From an uncultured Desulfovibrio sp. (GTDB taxonomy: Bacteria; Desulfobacterota; Desulfovibrionia; Desulfovibrionales; Desulfovibrionaceae), in the NCBI RefSeq assembly GCF_944324505.1, contig NZ_CALUWO010000004.1, positions 62,001-126,000 of the forward strand: a stretch of 64,000 bases of DNA, given 5' to 3'. Under the pieces are notes generated by a model. That model made no database searches. It saw nothing but the letters and a program-made list of their open reading frames with translations, and was not told the DNA's origin. This document shows positions 1-9,140 of the stretch, in pieces. The position numbers were made by a program, and so were the translations under genes. How positions within the stretch are numbered: position 1 is the first letter of the stretch; each line of letters opens with the position of its first letter.

Positions 1-18
1 CCGTCGATAACTCCGCCA

Positions 19-2376
19 TCAATCGCGGCAACGGTCTTCATCGGTTTCCAGAGTAATGGCAATAGCCTTGAGCCAATCTTCTCCCGCAACTTTCTCACGC
101 GTCAATGCCGACGTGATCGTGTTCCGAGTACTGATGTCCCGTGGCGAGGGGAACCGCACGTACAGCGATATCTCCTGAAGATCAGCAGGACACGCGCGAT
201 CCATCAGATTATACGTTGCAAGGTCGAGGGATACCCCTCTCACATCAAGTAAACGTCGTACTTCGGCAAGATGCCGACACATTTCCCGGCCGCCCACATC
301 ATGAGGCGGGGGAGCTGGCAGATGATGGGCCACACGCCACCTCTGCTGCCGCCAGTGTGGCATATCGCCCGACAACGAAATATCCACGAGGCTGCGCTCC
401 CGGATGGCAAAACGGGCATCCAGAGCCTCAAGACAGGCCAGCACTTCGTCAGCGGCGGATCCCTCAACGCCCTTCATGACAAGCCATAGTCTGACATCCT
501 CCCTGCCCCACGTACGCAGCGTCTCCAAAAACGTCGCCAGAGGCAGCGCATCCGCTGTTTCCGGCCAGTTTACGCGCAGCTGCTTTCGCGATGGATCATA
601 TCCAACGGATATTTTTACACCGTCAAAACCAGATCGTACGCCAATACGGAGTTTTTCCAGGGAATTTGCCCCCTCCAGGAAAATGTTCTTGCCTGTCATG
701 GCTGAAAGCCGCCGTATGCGCTCCGCTGTCTGAAATCTGTCCAGCTGCGCCACCGAGGCCTCACCATAACGGATTAACGCCTCTCTGGGATCACGCTGTA
801 CGAGCGATTCGGGGCTGCCGCAGCCAGATTCCAGAAAGGCAAGGATGTCGGCTACACGATCATTAGTAATATATTCCCTGGAAATGGACCTCAGACGACT
901 GACCGTTTCCGGTTCTTCACGACGAAATACGTCAGAAAACCAAATCACCATGGGAATGGAAAAGATATCATGGCGTAACTCCTTGCTAGAATCATGGAAT
1001 GACTCCCAGGTCGGACTTTCACCATGATCACTGACATACACCAAGGCTATCTTTTCATCTTTCGGCAGGCGGGAGACAAGTGTACGCAAAAAACTATCCG
1101 TAAAGGCAATACTTTTATCGTAGGCATTGATCTTTGCCTGTTTTTCCCGGCCGACATCTCCCCACAAACTGCCAGAAAGGCCTCCCAAATCCGGCTCAAA
1201 GCCGTCAGGATAACGCTTGCTGTAGTCCGTATGACTACCCATTAAATGGCAGATAATGAATCTTCCTGGAGCATTACGGCTATTCACCGCCTGCACAACA
1301 TGGGACAACAGCGCATCATCCAGTCCCAGATCAGATTCCTTCTCCCCCATGAAGAAGCAATGCTCTGCCTCCTCCGCCAGCGTTGAAATGGTGCTAACAT
1401 GCAGGCCCCGCCGCTCCTGATTGGATATCCACCACGTATCATAGCCCTTTGCCTGCATACGGTTAATAATAGTGGGGGCATTGCGCATATCTCCTGCGCG
1501 ATACTGATGCAGCTCGCTCAGCATGAGAGGAACGGTCTGTGCTGTATAGCTGTGCGCAGAAAAAGCTCTCTGGAACAGGATAGCCTCTCCACGATCCACA
1601 CACTCCTCAAGCCACGGCGTTGTCTGGCGGTAATACCCGTAGGCACTCATGTGTGCCGTTGTCGCCGATTCACCAATTACCAACAGGATGGTCATGTTTC
1701 GGGATTCAACTCCTGACTTTCGCTGCAGAACGGGGCGACTTTTAATATATTTTCCCTGAGAAAGACAACTGCGGGCCATTTCCACAATGGCATAAGGTCG
1801 GCCATTACCTGACACAAAGACAAACACCGCCATAGAAAGCAGTATAACAGAAAGAAAAGGCGTAAGATAACGAAAACGAGGGAGAATTTGTCCATACTTT
1901 TTCCATAACCGTGCCGGGATAAAAAACGGCAAGAGAACAATGAGCAAAAACAGCAACGTATATAATATGCCACGCGTTCCAATATATATATAAAAATTCT
2001 CTCGCGCTTCTCTCATATTTGTATAAAATATCCCAGCAAACTGATCTATACCAAACTTTCCATGGAGAGATACATACCCACACAGAAAGCCTGAGCAAAC
2101 ACATACAACAGTAAACAGCGCAACAATTACTACATATACATACAATATATATTTCTTGCTAAAAAATATAGAACAAAACAGAACAATAGATAAGAGTAAA
2201 GACTGCACAAGAAGAACAAGTTCAACTGGCGGAGCAACAATACAAATTGTTTCAACAGCATACCATATAATAAACATACTTATAGCAGATGCAAACAACG
2301 GTGAAAAACCAGCAACAAAAAATATTATTATCCATACAAGCGTACTTACTAAAACAATCATATATATCTCCATCAC
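19..2376 (-). CDS. Sulfatase-fold membrane enzyme (phosphoethanolamine transferase-like) with GDPD-like C-terminal domain
   Basis: The protein has 785 aa. The first 190 residues hold about five or six hydrophobic segments, as in EptA/CptA-type phosphoethanolamine transferases, which modify lipid A or core sugars at the outer face of the inner membrane. The alkaline-phosphatase-fold domain starts near residue 230 with ILLVIGESATT (nucleophile Thr about 239/240), and the metal-binding VSDHGES lies at 448-454. From about residue 575 a separate domain begins (ANSLEKLRIGV..GFDGVKI). It resembles the TIM-barrel opening of glycerophosphodiester phosphodiesterases or FAM151-like proteins and is not part of usual EptA. 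The start is GTG at 2374-2376 directly followed by ATG at 2371-2373; neither has a strong Shine-Dalgarno sequence. The 5' half is clearly AT-rich compared with the rest of the window, which suggests transfer. The substrate is not predictable. Confidence 0.8.
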   Translation of the reverse strand: MMEIYMIVLVSTLVWIIIFFVAGFSPLFASAISMFIIWYAVETICIVAPPVELVLLVQSLLLSIVLFCSIFFSKKYILYVYVVIVALFTVVCVCSGFLCGYVSLHGKFGIDQFAGIFYTNMREARENFYIYIGTRGILYTLLFLLIVLLPFFIPARLWKKYGQILPRFRYLTPFLSVILLSMAVFVFVSGNGRPYAIVEMARSCLSQGKYIKSRPVLQRKSGVESRNMTILLVIGESATTAHMSAYGYYRQTTPWLEECVDRGEAILFQRAFSAHSYTAQTVPLMLSELHQYRAGDMRNAPTIINRMQAKGYDTWWISNQERRGLHVSTISTLAEEAEHCFFMGEKESDLGLDDALLSHVVQAVNSRNAPGRFIICHLMGSHTDYSKRYPDGFEPDLGGLSGSLWGDVGREKQAKINAYDKSIAFTDSFLRTLVSRLPKDEKIALVYVSDHGESPTWESFHDSSKELRHDIFSIPMVIWFSDVFRREEPETVSRLRSISREYITNDRVADILAFLESGCGSPESLVQRDPREALIRYGEASVAQLDRFQTAERIRRLSAMTGKNIFLEGANSLEKLRIGVRSGFDGVKISVGYDPSRKQLRVNWPETADALPLATFLETLRTWGREDVRLWLVMKGVEGSAADEVLACLEALDARFAIRERSLVDISLSGDMPHWRQQRWRVAHHLPAPPPHDVGGREMCRHLAEVRRLLDVRGVSLDLATYNLMDRACPADLQEISLYVRFPSPRDISTRNTITSALTREKVAGEDWLKAIAITLETDEDRCRD

Positions 2377-2547
2377 AAATTACGCACGCAGAGCCAGCAC
2401 CATAGGTTGCCGCCTAACGCACGACGTGGGGCACGCCAGCTGAGGGTATTACCGTCGCCCCTCCACGGTAATCAGCTCTTAGCATAAGAATCTACCCCAA
2501 AATATTCTGGCAGACAACGGAAAAGCAGCTCTAAAATAATTTTGAAA

Positions 2548-2592
2548 TTCACTTTCATTTTCATTGACACCCGCCTGCATTTTGTCTAGGCT
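2548..2592 (+). promoter_or_regulatory. Promoter with three tandem TTCAYT hexamers
   Basis: TTGACA (2564-2569) and TAGGCT (2587-2592) are separated by 17 bp, a plausible sigma70 promoter for the 2629 gene and porin. Three contiguous hexamers, TTCACT, TTCATT and TTCATT (2548-2565), run into the -35. Tandem hexamers of this kind recall Fur-family sites, but assignment to Fur is only inference. Confidence 0.5.
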
Positions 2593-2628
2593 CTGAACCG
2601 TCAATTCACCGCAACCACGGAGCATCGC

Positions 2629-3075
2629 ATGTATCCCAGCTCTTCCCACAACGCGCTTGCCATTCGTGAAAGCGCCAACAATCTGCACATCGCCGTTGCC
2701 GAAACCTTTGCCATGCCGCAGGCCCGTGCCATTGTGGATCTGCTGCGCAGCCGTCATGCCCGCTGCAACCGTTTCTTCATTGATGTCCGCCAGGTCACCC
2801 GCCTGGAAGATGATGCCGTCAGCGCCCTGCGCGACGCACTGCCTGCCAGCCCGGTGGGCATGCAGCGCATTGCCTTCAAGGGCAGCCAGGGATTCCACCT
2901 TGCCGTCAACGGCAACAGGGTGCTCATCGTTCCCGAACATGCCAAGCATACATGCACGGGCAATTGCCCCAACTGCACCTGCGGACACAAAAAAGCCCGT
3001 GCCCGCTCCCGTAATATGGCCCGGGCAGCCGCCGTGGAGAACCGGGGGGATATCTCCACGACGACTGCCCGCTGA
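2629..3075 (+). CDS. Small protein with STAS-like N-terminal part and a Cys-rich tail
   Basis: The protein has 148 aa. Residues 10-100 have the alternating beta/alpha look of a STAS-type fold (LHIAVAETF, FFIDVRQVTRLEDDAVSALRDAL), but I cannot prove family membership. It is followed by a compact cysteine cluster, CTGNCPNCTCG, able to bind a metal ion, and a basic tail. No signal peptide or membrane segment is seen, so it is probably cytoplasmic. It lies 59 bp upstream of the porin on the same strand and may share the promoter at 2564. A role in controlling porin synthesis is only a guess from this position. I do not recognise a named family. Confidence 0.6.
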   Translation: MYPSSSHNALAIRESANNLHIAVAETFAMPQARAIVDLLRSRHARCNRFFIDVRQVTRLEDDAVSALRDALPASPVGMQRIAFKGSQGFHLAVNGNRVLIVPEHAKHTCTGNCPNCTCGHKKARARSRNMARAAAVENRGDISTTTAR

Positions 3076-3134
3076 TCCGGCATTTTCCCCAGGAAACTGC
3101 CTCACCTCTACGTCAGGAACGAAAGGAGAATGGT

Positions 3135-4649
3135 ATGAAACGCATCATGACGCTGGTTCTGGCGGCGGGACTGTTTGTTGCCGCCAACACCGGTGCACAG
3201 GCCATTGACTTCAAGGCCTCCGGCGAATGGCTGATGGGCTTCGGCGCCGGCGACGGCAGCCTTATCAAGGATGTGGACAATACGAAAAGCCATACGAATG
3301 ACACCTTCAGCGCCGCACAGCGTATCCGCCTGCAACTGGATGCCGTGGCCTCTGAAGCCCTGTCCGGCACGGTCTTCTTTGAAATCGGGGACCAGATATG
3401 GGGCCAGCAGGAAAGCGGCGGCGCCCTGGGGGCCGATTCCACCAGCACCATCAAGGTCAAGAATGCCTATCTTGACTGGATGGTGCCCCAAACGGACCTG
3501 CGCTTCCGCATGGGCCTCCAGGCCATTGCCCTGCCCAACGTGGCCGGCGGTTCCGCCATCATGGATGGCGACGCCGCCGCCGTGGTGGCCAATTACCGGT
3601 TCAATGACAATGTGGGCCTGACTGCCCTGTGGATGCGCCCGCTCAACGACAATTACGCCGGCAGACAGCACGGCAGCACGGAAAACTACCGGCAGAACTA
3701 TCTGGACAATATGGACCTCTTTGCCCTCATGCTGCCCCTGACATTCGACGGCGTGGAGCTGACCCCCTGGGTCATGTACGGCATGCAGGGCAAGAACGCG
3801 CGCTTCAACGAACACGGCGTGGAAACGGCCGACGGCGCCCTGAATGTCACCCTGCCCGGCTATTACCCCGCTTTCAGCGATCTCAGCCTGGGCCGTACCG
3901 GCAAGGCCTACGGCTCCCTGTTCTGGGCGGGCCTGCCCGTGGCCATCACGGCCTTTGATCCCCTGAATATCGAGCTGGACATCAACTACGGCTATGTGGA
4001 AGCCATGGGCCGCTTTGACGTGCTCAAGCGCGGCGTGGACCCGGTGCGGGGCAGCTCCCAACGGCAGGGCTGGCTTGTCAAGGCCCTGGTGGAATACAAG
4101 ATGGACTGGGGTACGCCCGGCATTTTCGGCTGGTACGCCTCTGGCGATGACGGCAATGTCAAGAACGGCTCCGAACGTCTGCCCTCCGTTGCTGGTTCCG
4201 GCAACTTCACCTCCTTCATGGGAGACGGCAACCTGGGCTGGGGCACGGGCTACAATTTCTATGACAACAATCTGACCTATGCCGGCACCTGGGGCATCGG
4301 CCTGCAACTTGCCGACATGAGCTTTGTGGAAAATCTCAAGCACACCTTCCGCGTGGCCTACTGGGGCGGCACCAACAGCCCGTCCATGGTCAAGTACATG
4401 GATTCCGCCGTGGCCTGGAATGACACCACGGCCGCACAGGACGGTCCCTACCTGACCACCAATGACGGCCTGCTGGAATTCAACCTCGTCAACAGCTACC
4501 AGATTTACGAAAATCTGGAAGCCAATCTGGAACTGGGCTATATCGTCAACATGATGGACAAGGATACCTGGGACAAGAGCTATTACAACAGCAACTGGTC
4601 CAAGCAGGATGCCTGGAAAGCCCAGCTCATCCTGGCCTATACCTTCTGA
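3135..4649 (+). CDS. Outer membrane homotrimeric porin (Desulfovibrio type), copy 1
   Basis: The protein has 504 aa. A Sec signal peptide ends near AQA in the first 23 residues and is followed by mature start IDFKASGEWLMGF, very like the second porin at 38364. The sequence alternates short amphipathic strands rich in Tyr/Trp/Asn and ends in LAYTF, with the C-terminal Phe typical of beta-barrels recognised by the BAM machinery. It should form a trimeric general diffusion pore. The RBS AAGGAG lies just upstream of the ATG at 3135. It ends at a strong hairpin (4810-4840) shared with the convergent relA/spoT gene. Confidence 0.92.
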   Translation: MKRIMTLVLAAGLFVAANTGAQAIDFKASGEWLMGFGAGDGSLIKDVDNTKSHTNDTFSAAQRIRLQLDAVASEALSGTVFFEIGDQIWGQQESGGALGADSTSTIKVKNAYLDWMVPQTDLRFRMGLQAIALPNVAGGSAIMDGDAAAVVANYRFNDNVGLTALWMRPLNDNYAGRQHGSTENYRQNYLDNMDLFALMLPLTFDGVELTPWVMYGMQGKNARFNEHGVETADGALNVTLPGYYPAFSDLSLGRTGKAYGSLFWAGLPVAITAFDPLNIELDINYGYVEAMGRFDVLKRGVDPVRGSSQRQGWLVKALVEYKMDWGTPGIFGWYASGDDGNVKNGSERLPSVAGSGNFTSFMGDGNLGWGTGYNFYDNNLTYAGTWGIGLQLADMSFVENLKHTFRVAYWGGTNSPSMVKYMDSAVAWNDTTAAQDGPYLTTNDGLLEFNLVNSYQIYENLEANLELGYIVNMMDKDTWDKSYYNSNWSKQDAWKAQLILAYTF

Positions 4650-4809
4650 TACTGCCGCATGCTCCTCTGCGGAGCACCGTCCGGGCGGCGCATGGCCCCA
4701 TGCCACCGCCCGCCACGCCGGCACCCGGACGGCCGGCGCCGGAACAGCCCCTCTCCTCTCACGGCCGGCATCGCCGTTTCTCCTTCTGCGGCGACAACGG
4801 CCAAACAAA

Positions 4810-4840
4810 GAAACGGGACCCCCGGCGGGGGTCCCGTTTC
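4810..4840. terminator. Bidirectional terminator hairpin between porin and relA/spoT
   Basis: A perfect 14-bp inverted repeat (4810-4823 / 4827-4840) has a 3-nt loop. The stem begins with GAAAC and ends with GTTTC. It lies between convergent genes, so it can serve both. Confidence 0.85.
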
Positions 4841-4864
4841 GTCACGCTGCGCAACGGGCAGACA

Positions 4865-7030
4865 TCAGGCGTCTTCCGTATCGCGCACCACTTCCAGAAT
4901 ATGGGGCAGCTTGCGGATATCCTCGATGAGCTTGTACAGCTGGCTGGCGTCCTTGACTTCCACGGTGACACGCACCTCGGAGCGGCCGTCCACCAGGCTC
5001 ACGGCATTGAGGGTTCTGATATTGATGTCCTCACCGGCCAGGGTGCGGGTGACATCGGCCAGCACCCCCCGCTCGTTCTGGGCCAGAATGAAGATGCCCG
5101 CCTCATAGGGCTTCTGCTGCTCTTCCGCGCCGTCCCAGTGAACGGAAATGAGGCGTTCCGGCTCCATGTTGGCCACGTTGGGGCAGTCGGCGCGATGCAC
5201 GGTCACGCCCATGCCGCGGCTGATGTAGCCGATGATGGGATCGCCCGGCACGGGATTGCAGCACTTGGCAAAGCGCATGAGCACGCCGTCCACGCCGGAA
5301 ATGCCCACGCCCTCGCTCTTGCGCTTGGCGGTTTCCTTGCTTTCCTTGATGCTGGGCGTGGCCGGCTGCTCGGACGTGGCGGCATCGGGATGCATGACCG
5401 CATAGAGCCTGTTGAGCACCCGGCGCGGCGTGATGTGGGCATAGCCCACGGCAGCGGTCAGCTCATCGGCATTTTCAAAATTCATGTCCTGCGCCACAAT
5501 GGCCAGGTGCCCGTCCTTGGTGGCCCGGCTGACATTGAGGTTCATCTTGCGGCCTTCCTTTTCCAGCATGTCGCGGCCCAGGGTAATGGCGTGGGCGCGC
5601 TCTTCCGTGCGCAGGTAACGCTGGATGCGGGTACGGGCGCGGGCCGTCTTGACCATCTTGAGCCAGTCCCGATTGGGATTGCGCGCCGGATCGGTGATGA
5701 TTTCCACCGTATCCCCGTTCTTGAGCGGCGTTCCCAGCGGCATAAGACGGCCGTTGATCTTGGCCCCGGCGCAGTGCTGTCCCACCTTGGTGTGAATGAG
5801 GAAGGCAAAGTCCAGCGGCGTGGCCCCTTCCGGCAGTTCCTTGACCTGCCCGGCGGGCGTGTAGACATAGACCTCGTCCTTGAACAGGTCCAGCTTGAGG
5901 GAGTGCATGAATTCCCGCGAGTCCGCCTCGTCCCCCTGGCGCTCGAAGATTTCCCGCAGCCAGGAGAACTGCTCCAGATCGCGCGGATTGACCCGCCCCT
6001 TTTCCTTGTACAGCCAGTGGGCCGCCACGCCGTGCTCGGCCTGCCGGTGCATTTCCTCGGTGCGTATCTGGATTTCGATGCGTTCGCCGTCCGGCCCGAT
6101 GACCGTGGTGTGCAGGCTCTGGTAGCCGTTGGACTTGGGCATGGAAATATAGTCCTTGAAGCGCCCGTGCACCGGCTTCCACTGCGAATGCACCAGCCCC
6201 AGCACGCCGTAGCAGTCCCGGATGTCCTTGACCAGCACGCGGAAGGCCATGATATCGTGCATTTCATCCAGGGTAAGATTCTGGGACTGCATCTTTTTCC
6301 AGATGCTATACTTGTGCTTGATGCGGCCGTAGACCTGGCCCTTCACGCCATTGGAGGCCAGGAGGTCCTGGATCAGCCCCACCACCTTTTCGATGATCCG
6401 CTTTTCCACCACCTGATGCTTTTCCAGCCAGTGGTCTATCTGATTGTAGATATCCGGCTGAAGGTACTTGAAGCTCAGGTCTTCCAGGTCCCGCTTGAGC
6501 AGATACAGGCCCAGACGGTTGGCCAGCGGCGCGTAGATGTCCATGGTTTCCTGAGCGATGCGCCGCTGCTTGTAGGACTTCTGAAAGTCCAGCGTGCGCA
6601 TATTGTGCAGGCGGTCGGCCAGCTTGACCATGAGCACCCGGATGTCATGGCTCATGGCCAGAATCATCTTGCGGATGTTTTCGGCCTGCGCCTCTTCCTT
6701 GTTCTCAAAGCGGATAAGGCTGATCTTGGTCACGCCGTCCACAATGTCGGCCACTTCTTCGCCGAAATTGTCGTCGATTTCCTCGATGGTGGCCTTGGTG
6801 TCCTCCACCGTGTCATGCAGCAGGCCCGCGGCCACCGTCGGCTCGTCAAAGCCCATGTCGGCCAGGGTATAGGCCACCGCCAGCGGATGGGAAAGATAGG
6901 GTTCTCCCGACAGGCGCGTCTGCCCGGCATGGGCCGTGGCCGCATAGACGTAGGCCCGCTGAATCAGTTCCAGATTGGCGTCGCTGTTGTTGGCCGCAAC
7001 CTTGTCGAGAATTTCCTGAATACGGATCAT
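4865..7030 (-). CDS. Bifunctional (p)ppGpp synthase/hydrolase (RelA/SpoT family)
   Basis: The protein has 721 aa with the full Rel architecture. An HD hydrolase domain (AAGLLHDTVEDTKA, the catalytic HD pair intact, and RLHNMRTL) is followed by the synthetase domain (YQSLHTTVIGPDGERIEIQ..RT), a TGS domain (DEVYVYTPAGQVKELPEG) and a C-terminal ACT domain (VTRTLAGEDINIRTLN). Intact HD residues argue for both alarmone synthesis and degradation, as in the single Rel of many deltaproteobacteria. I chose the ATG at 7028-7030 (MIRIQEILDK) because GAGG lies 8 nt upstream on the minus strand. An upstream in-frame ATG adds 17 unlikely residues. It is convergent with the porin. Confidence 0.95.
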   Translation of the reverse strand: MIRIQEILDKVAANNSDANLELIQRAYVYAATAHAGQTRLSGEPYLSHPLAVAYTLADMGFDEPTVAAGLLHDTVEDTKATIEEIDDNFGEEVADIVDGVTKISLIRFENKEEAQAENIRKMILAMSHDIRVLMVKLADRLHNMRTLDFQKSYKQRRIAQETMDIYAPLANRLGLYLLKRDLEDLSFKYLQPDIYNQIDHWLEKHQVVEKRIIEKVVGLIQDLLASNGVKGQVYGRIKHKYSIWKKMQSQNLTLDEMHDIMAFRVLVKDIRDCYGVLGLVHSQWKPVHGRFKDYISMPKSNGYQSLHTTVIGPDGERIEIQIRTEEMHRQAEHGVAAHWLYKEKGRVNPRDLEQFSWLREIFERQGDEADSREFMHSLKLDLFKDEVYVYTPAGQVKELPEGATPLDFAFLIHTKVGQHCAGAKINGRLMPLGTPLKNGDTVEIITDPARNPNRDWLKMVKTARARTRIQRYLRTEERAHAITLGRDMLEKEGRKMNLNVSRATKDGHLAIVAQDMNFENADELTAAVGYAHITPRRVLNRLYAVMHPDAATSEQPATPSIKESKETAKRKSEGVGISGVDGVLMRFAKCCNPVPGDPIIGYISRGMGVTVHRADCPNVANMEPERLISVHWDGAEEQQKPYEAGIFILAQNERGVLADVTRTLAGEDINIRTLNAVSLVDGRSEVRVTVEVKDASQLYKLIEDIRKLPHILEVVRDTEDA

Positions 7031-7359
7031 GACCGCCTCATGAAGGGTAGGACGTTGTGGCGCCGCAAGGCCGGCAGGCACGGCATGCGCCCGGGGACAT
7101 TGTTTGACTGTCCGTCAAGAAGCGGTGCTTGTCAACGGCAGGAGCGCGTCACCCCGCGGGGCAAGCCCCCTTCCGTGCCCGCCTGCCGCCCGTAATGCCG
7201 TGCCGCCGGGCAAAACCATCGGGGAAGGCACAGAGAACGCCGAAAGAACACGGCCCCGGCCTGCACCGGCAGCGAAACCATGAGACGGCTTTCCGCACGG
7301 CTCCCCCCGAAACCGGGGGGATCTGTTCTTGCACGGGAATGTCCGCTGCCTGAGCAGGG
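7031..7359. other. Intergenic region upstream of relA/spoT, no gene seen
   Basis: There is no convincing coding sequence. TTGAC-5nt-GTCAA at 7104-7118 is a small palindrome about 75 bp upstream of the relA/spoT start and could be part of its control region. A C6/G6 hairpin at 7302-7321 follows the solute-binding-protein gene on the minus strand and may weakly terminate it, although it lacks a T-run. Confidence 0.4.
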
Positions 7360-9045
7360 CTAGGGCACAAGATGGTAGCGCTGCAGGGCGCGCGGCACCC
7401 ACCAGTCCTCGAAATTGTACAGAATGCCAGCCAGCGCGGGCCGTATGCCCCGGAAGCGCTTCTGCACCACAGGCAGGGAATAGGGCACATAGAGGAAGCA
7501 ATAGGGCTGATCGTCGGCAAGCACTTCCTGCACGCGCCAGTAGAGGCGCTTGCGCACCTCCTGATCCGGGGTGGAGCGCGCCTCTTCCAGCAGGCGGTCC
7601 AGCTCGGGATTCTTGTAGCGGGTGAAGTTCAGGCCGCCTTCCACGGCCTGCGAGCTGTGCCAGACCTGGTAGATATCCGGGTCCGACGTGATGGTCCAGC
7701 CCAGCATGACGGCATCAAAGCGTCCCTTGTTCACGAATTCGCGGATAAAGGCGGCCCACTCCACTGTGCGTATTTCCACCCGTATGCCCACGTCACGCAG
7801 CTGACTCTGGATGACCGTGGCCGCAAGGATGCGCTCCTCATTGCCCTGATTGGTCAGGATGGTAAAGGCAAGGGGCCTGCCGTCCCTGTCCACAATGCCG
7901 TCGCCGTCCGTATCCGCAAAGCCGGCATCACGCAGCAGCTGCCGTGCCTGGTCCACATGGCGTTCCGGCGCCCTGAGCGTGGGATGATAGGCCCAGGTCC
8001 CGGGCTTGTACGGTCCGAAGGCCGGCTCGCCCTCGCCCAGCAGCACGCCCTTCACGATATCGCGCCGGCTGATGGCCAGGGAAATGGCCTGCCGCACCCG
8101 CCGGTCGGCAAAGAAGGGATGCTCCATATTGAAGCCCAGAAAGACATAGACTCCGCCCAGGTAGCGGTATTTGTTGAACTGCTCCGTCCATTCCGGGCCG
8201 GAAGTCTGGCGCAGATACTGCTGCGGGGAAAGATTCATGACATCCAGCCGGCCGGCGCGCGTTTCCAGAAACATGGTGGCCATGTCCGGGATGATGCGGT
8301 AGACCACCTCGTCAATGTGCGGACGCCCCAGAAAATAGGTGGGCGACGCCTCCAGCGTGATGCGGGAACCGGACTCCCAGCTTTTGAGCCGGTACGGGCC
8401 GGCACCCACGGGCCGGCGGGCAAAGGACGTGTTGCGGATATTCTGCCCCTCCAGAATGTGCCGGGGCAGAATGGGATTCATCCAGCTGAAGATGCCGCGG
8501 GCAAAGAACTGATCGTACTGCACCTCAAAGGTATAGCGGTCAATGACCCGGAAGGAACTGACGCGCAGGAAATCGTCGGCATAGGGGCTGGCCGTGGCCG
8601 GATCGCAGACGAGCTTCCAGGTAAAGGCCACGTCCTCGGCCGTCAGTTCCTCGCCGTCCTCCCAGCGAATGCCCTTGCGCAGGGTAAAGCGATAGCGCCG
8701 TCCGTCATCCGCCACGCTGTAGCTCTCCGCCGCCCAGGGTTCCGGCTCCAGATTCTTGTTCAGACGCAGGGGCGCCACATAGAGCAGATCCGCCACCTCG
8801 TGCGAGGCCGAGTCTGACGTGAGATAAGGAATAAGGTTGGATGCCTCGCCGATGCTGCCGAAAAAGATGCGGTCCCCATCCACGGGCGTTTCCACCGTCT
8901 TTCCCGCAGGCTGGTCAGACGCACCGGCTCCCGCCGGCCCACACAGCCCTGCACCGCACAGCAGCAGCACCAGCAGTCCCCGGCAGAGCCACCAGCGCAG
9001 GCTCAGGCGGGCGCGTGCCAGCCGTTTTTGATAACCATTGTACAT
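7360..9045 (-). CDS. Extracellular solute-binding protein, family 5 (peptide/nickel type)
   Basis: The protein has 561 aa. An N-terminal Arg-rich region and hydrophobic core (GLLVLLLCGAGLCG) form a signal peptide; a Cys lies near the cleavage site, but a lipobox is not clear. The body matches DppA/OppA-type binding proteins, with SNLIPYLTSD near the mature start, PWAAESYSVADDGRRYRFTL, and conserved late segments ending near FEDWWVP. It would deliver peptides or similar solutes to an ABC importer in the periplasm. No permease is adjacent; DppB/DppC-like permeases without a binding protein occur at 31941-33811. The ATG at 9043-9045 is preferred over the upstream TTG at 9054. Confidence 0.88.
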   Translation of the reverse strand: MYNGYQKRLARARLSLRWWLCRGLLVLLLCGAGLCGPAGAGASDQPAGKTVETPVDGDRIFFGSIGEASNLIPYLTSDSASHEVADLLYVAPLRLNKNLEPEPWAAESYSVADDGRRYRFTLRKGIRWEDGEELTAEDVAFTWKLVCDPATASPYADDFLRVSSFRVIDRYTFEVQYDQFFARGIFSWMNPILPRHILEGQNIRNTSFARRPVGAGPYRLKSWESGSRITLEASPTYFLGRPHIDEVVYRIIPDMATMFLETRAGRLDVMNLSPQQYLRQTSGPEWTEQFNKYRYLGGVYVFLGFNMEHPFFADRRVRQAISLAISRRDIVKGVLLGEGEPAFGPYKPGTWAYHPTLRAPERHVDQARQLLRDAGFADTDGDGIVDRDGRPLAFTILTNQGNEERILAATVIQSQLRDVGIRVEIRTVEWAAFIREFVNKGRFDAVMLGWTITSDPDIYQVWHSSQAVEGGLNFTRYKNPELDRLLEEARSTPDQEVRKRLYWRVQEVLADDQPYCFLYVPYSLPVVQKRFRGIRPALAGILYNFEDWWVPRALQRYHLVP

Positions 9046-9061
9046 AGCTTCCAATCTTCTG

Positions 9062-9091
9062 TTGCCTTTATGGTTTGTTTTGGGCTATTGT
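9062..9091 (+). promoter_or_regulatory. Candidate promoter of the SNF2 helicase
   Basis: TTGCCT (9062-9067), an 18-bp spacer and TATTGT (9086-9091) lie in the short divergent spacer between the solute-binding protein and helicase genes. This is a moderate match only. Confidence 0.35.
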
Positions 9092-9140
9092 TGCCAAATG
9101 TTGCCCGCTTTTCCCCGATTACACACGGGCTGGAGAATCC

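Noticed and set aside
4700..7195. Long open frame of about 830 codons on the plus strand opposite relA/spoT
   Set aside because: It is the antisense shadow of a GC-rich gene; composition is His/Gly/Ala-rich with no domain, while the minus strand encodes a complete Rel protein.
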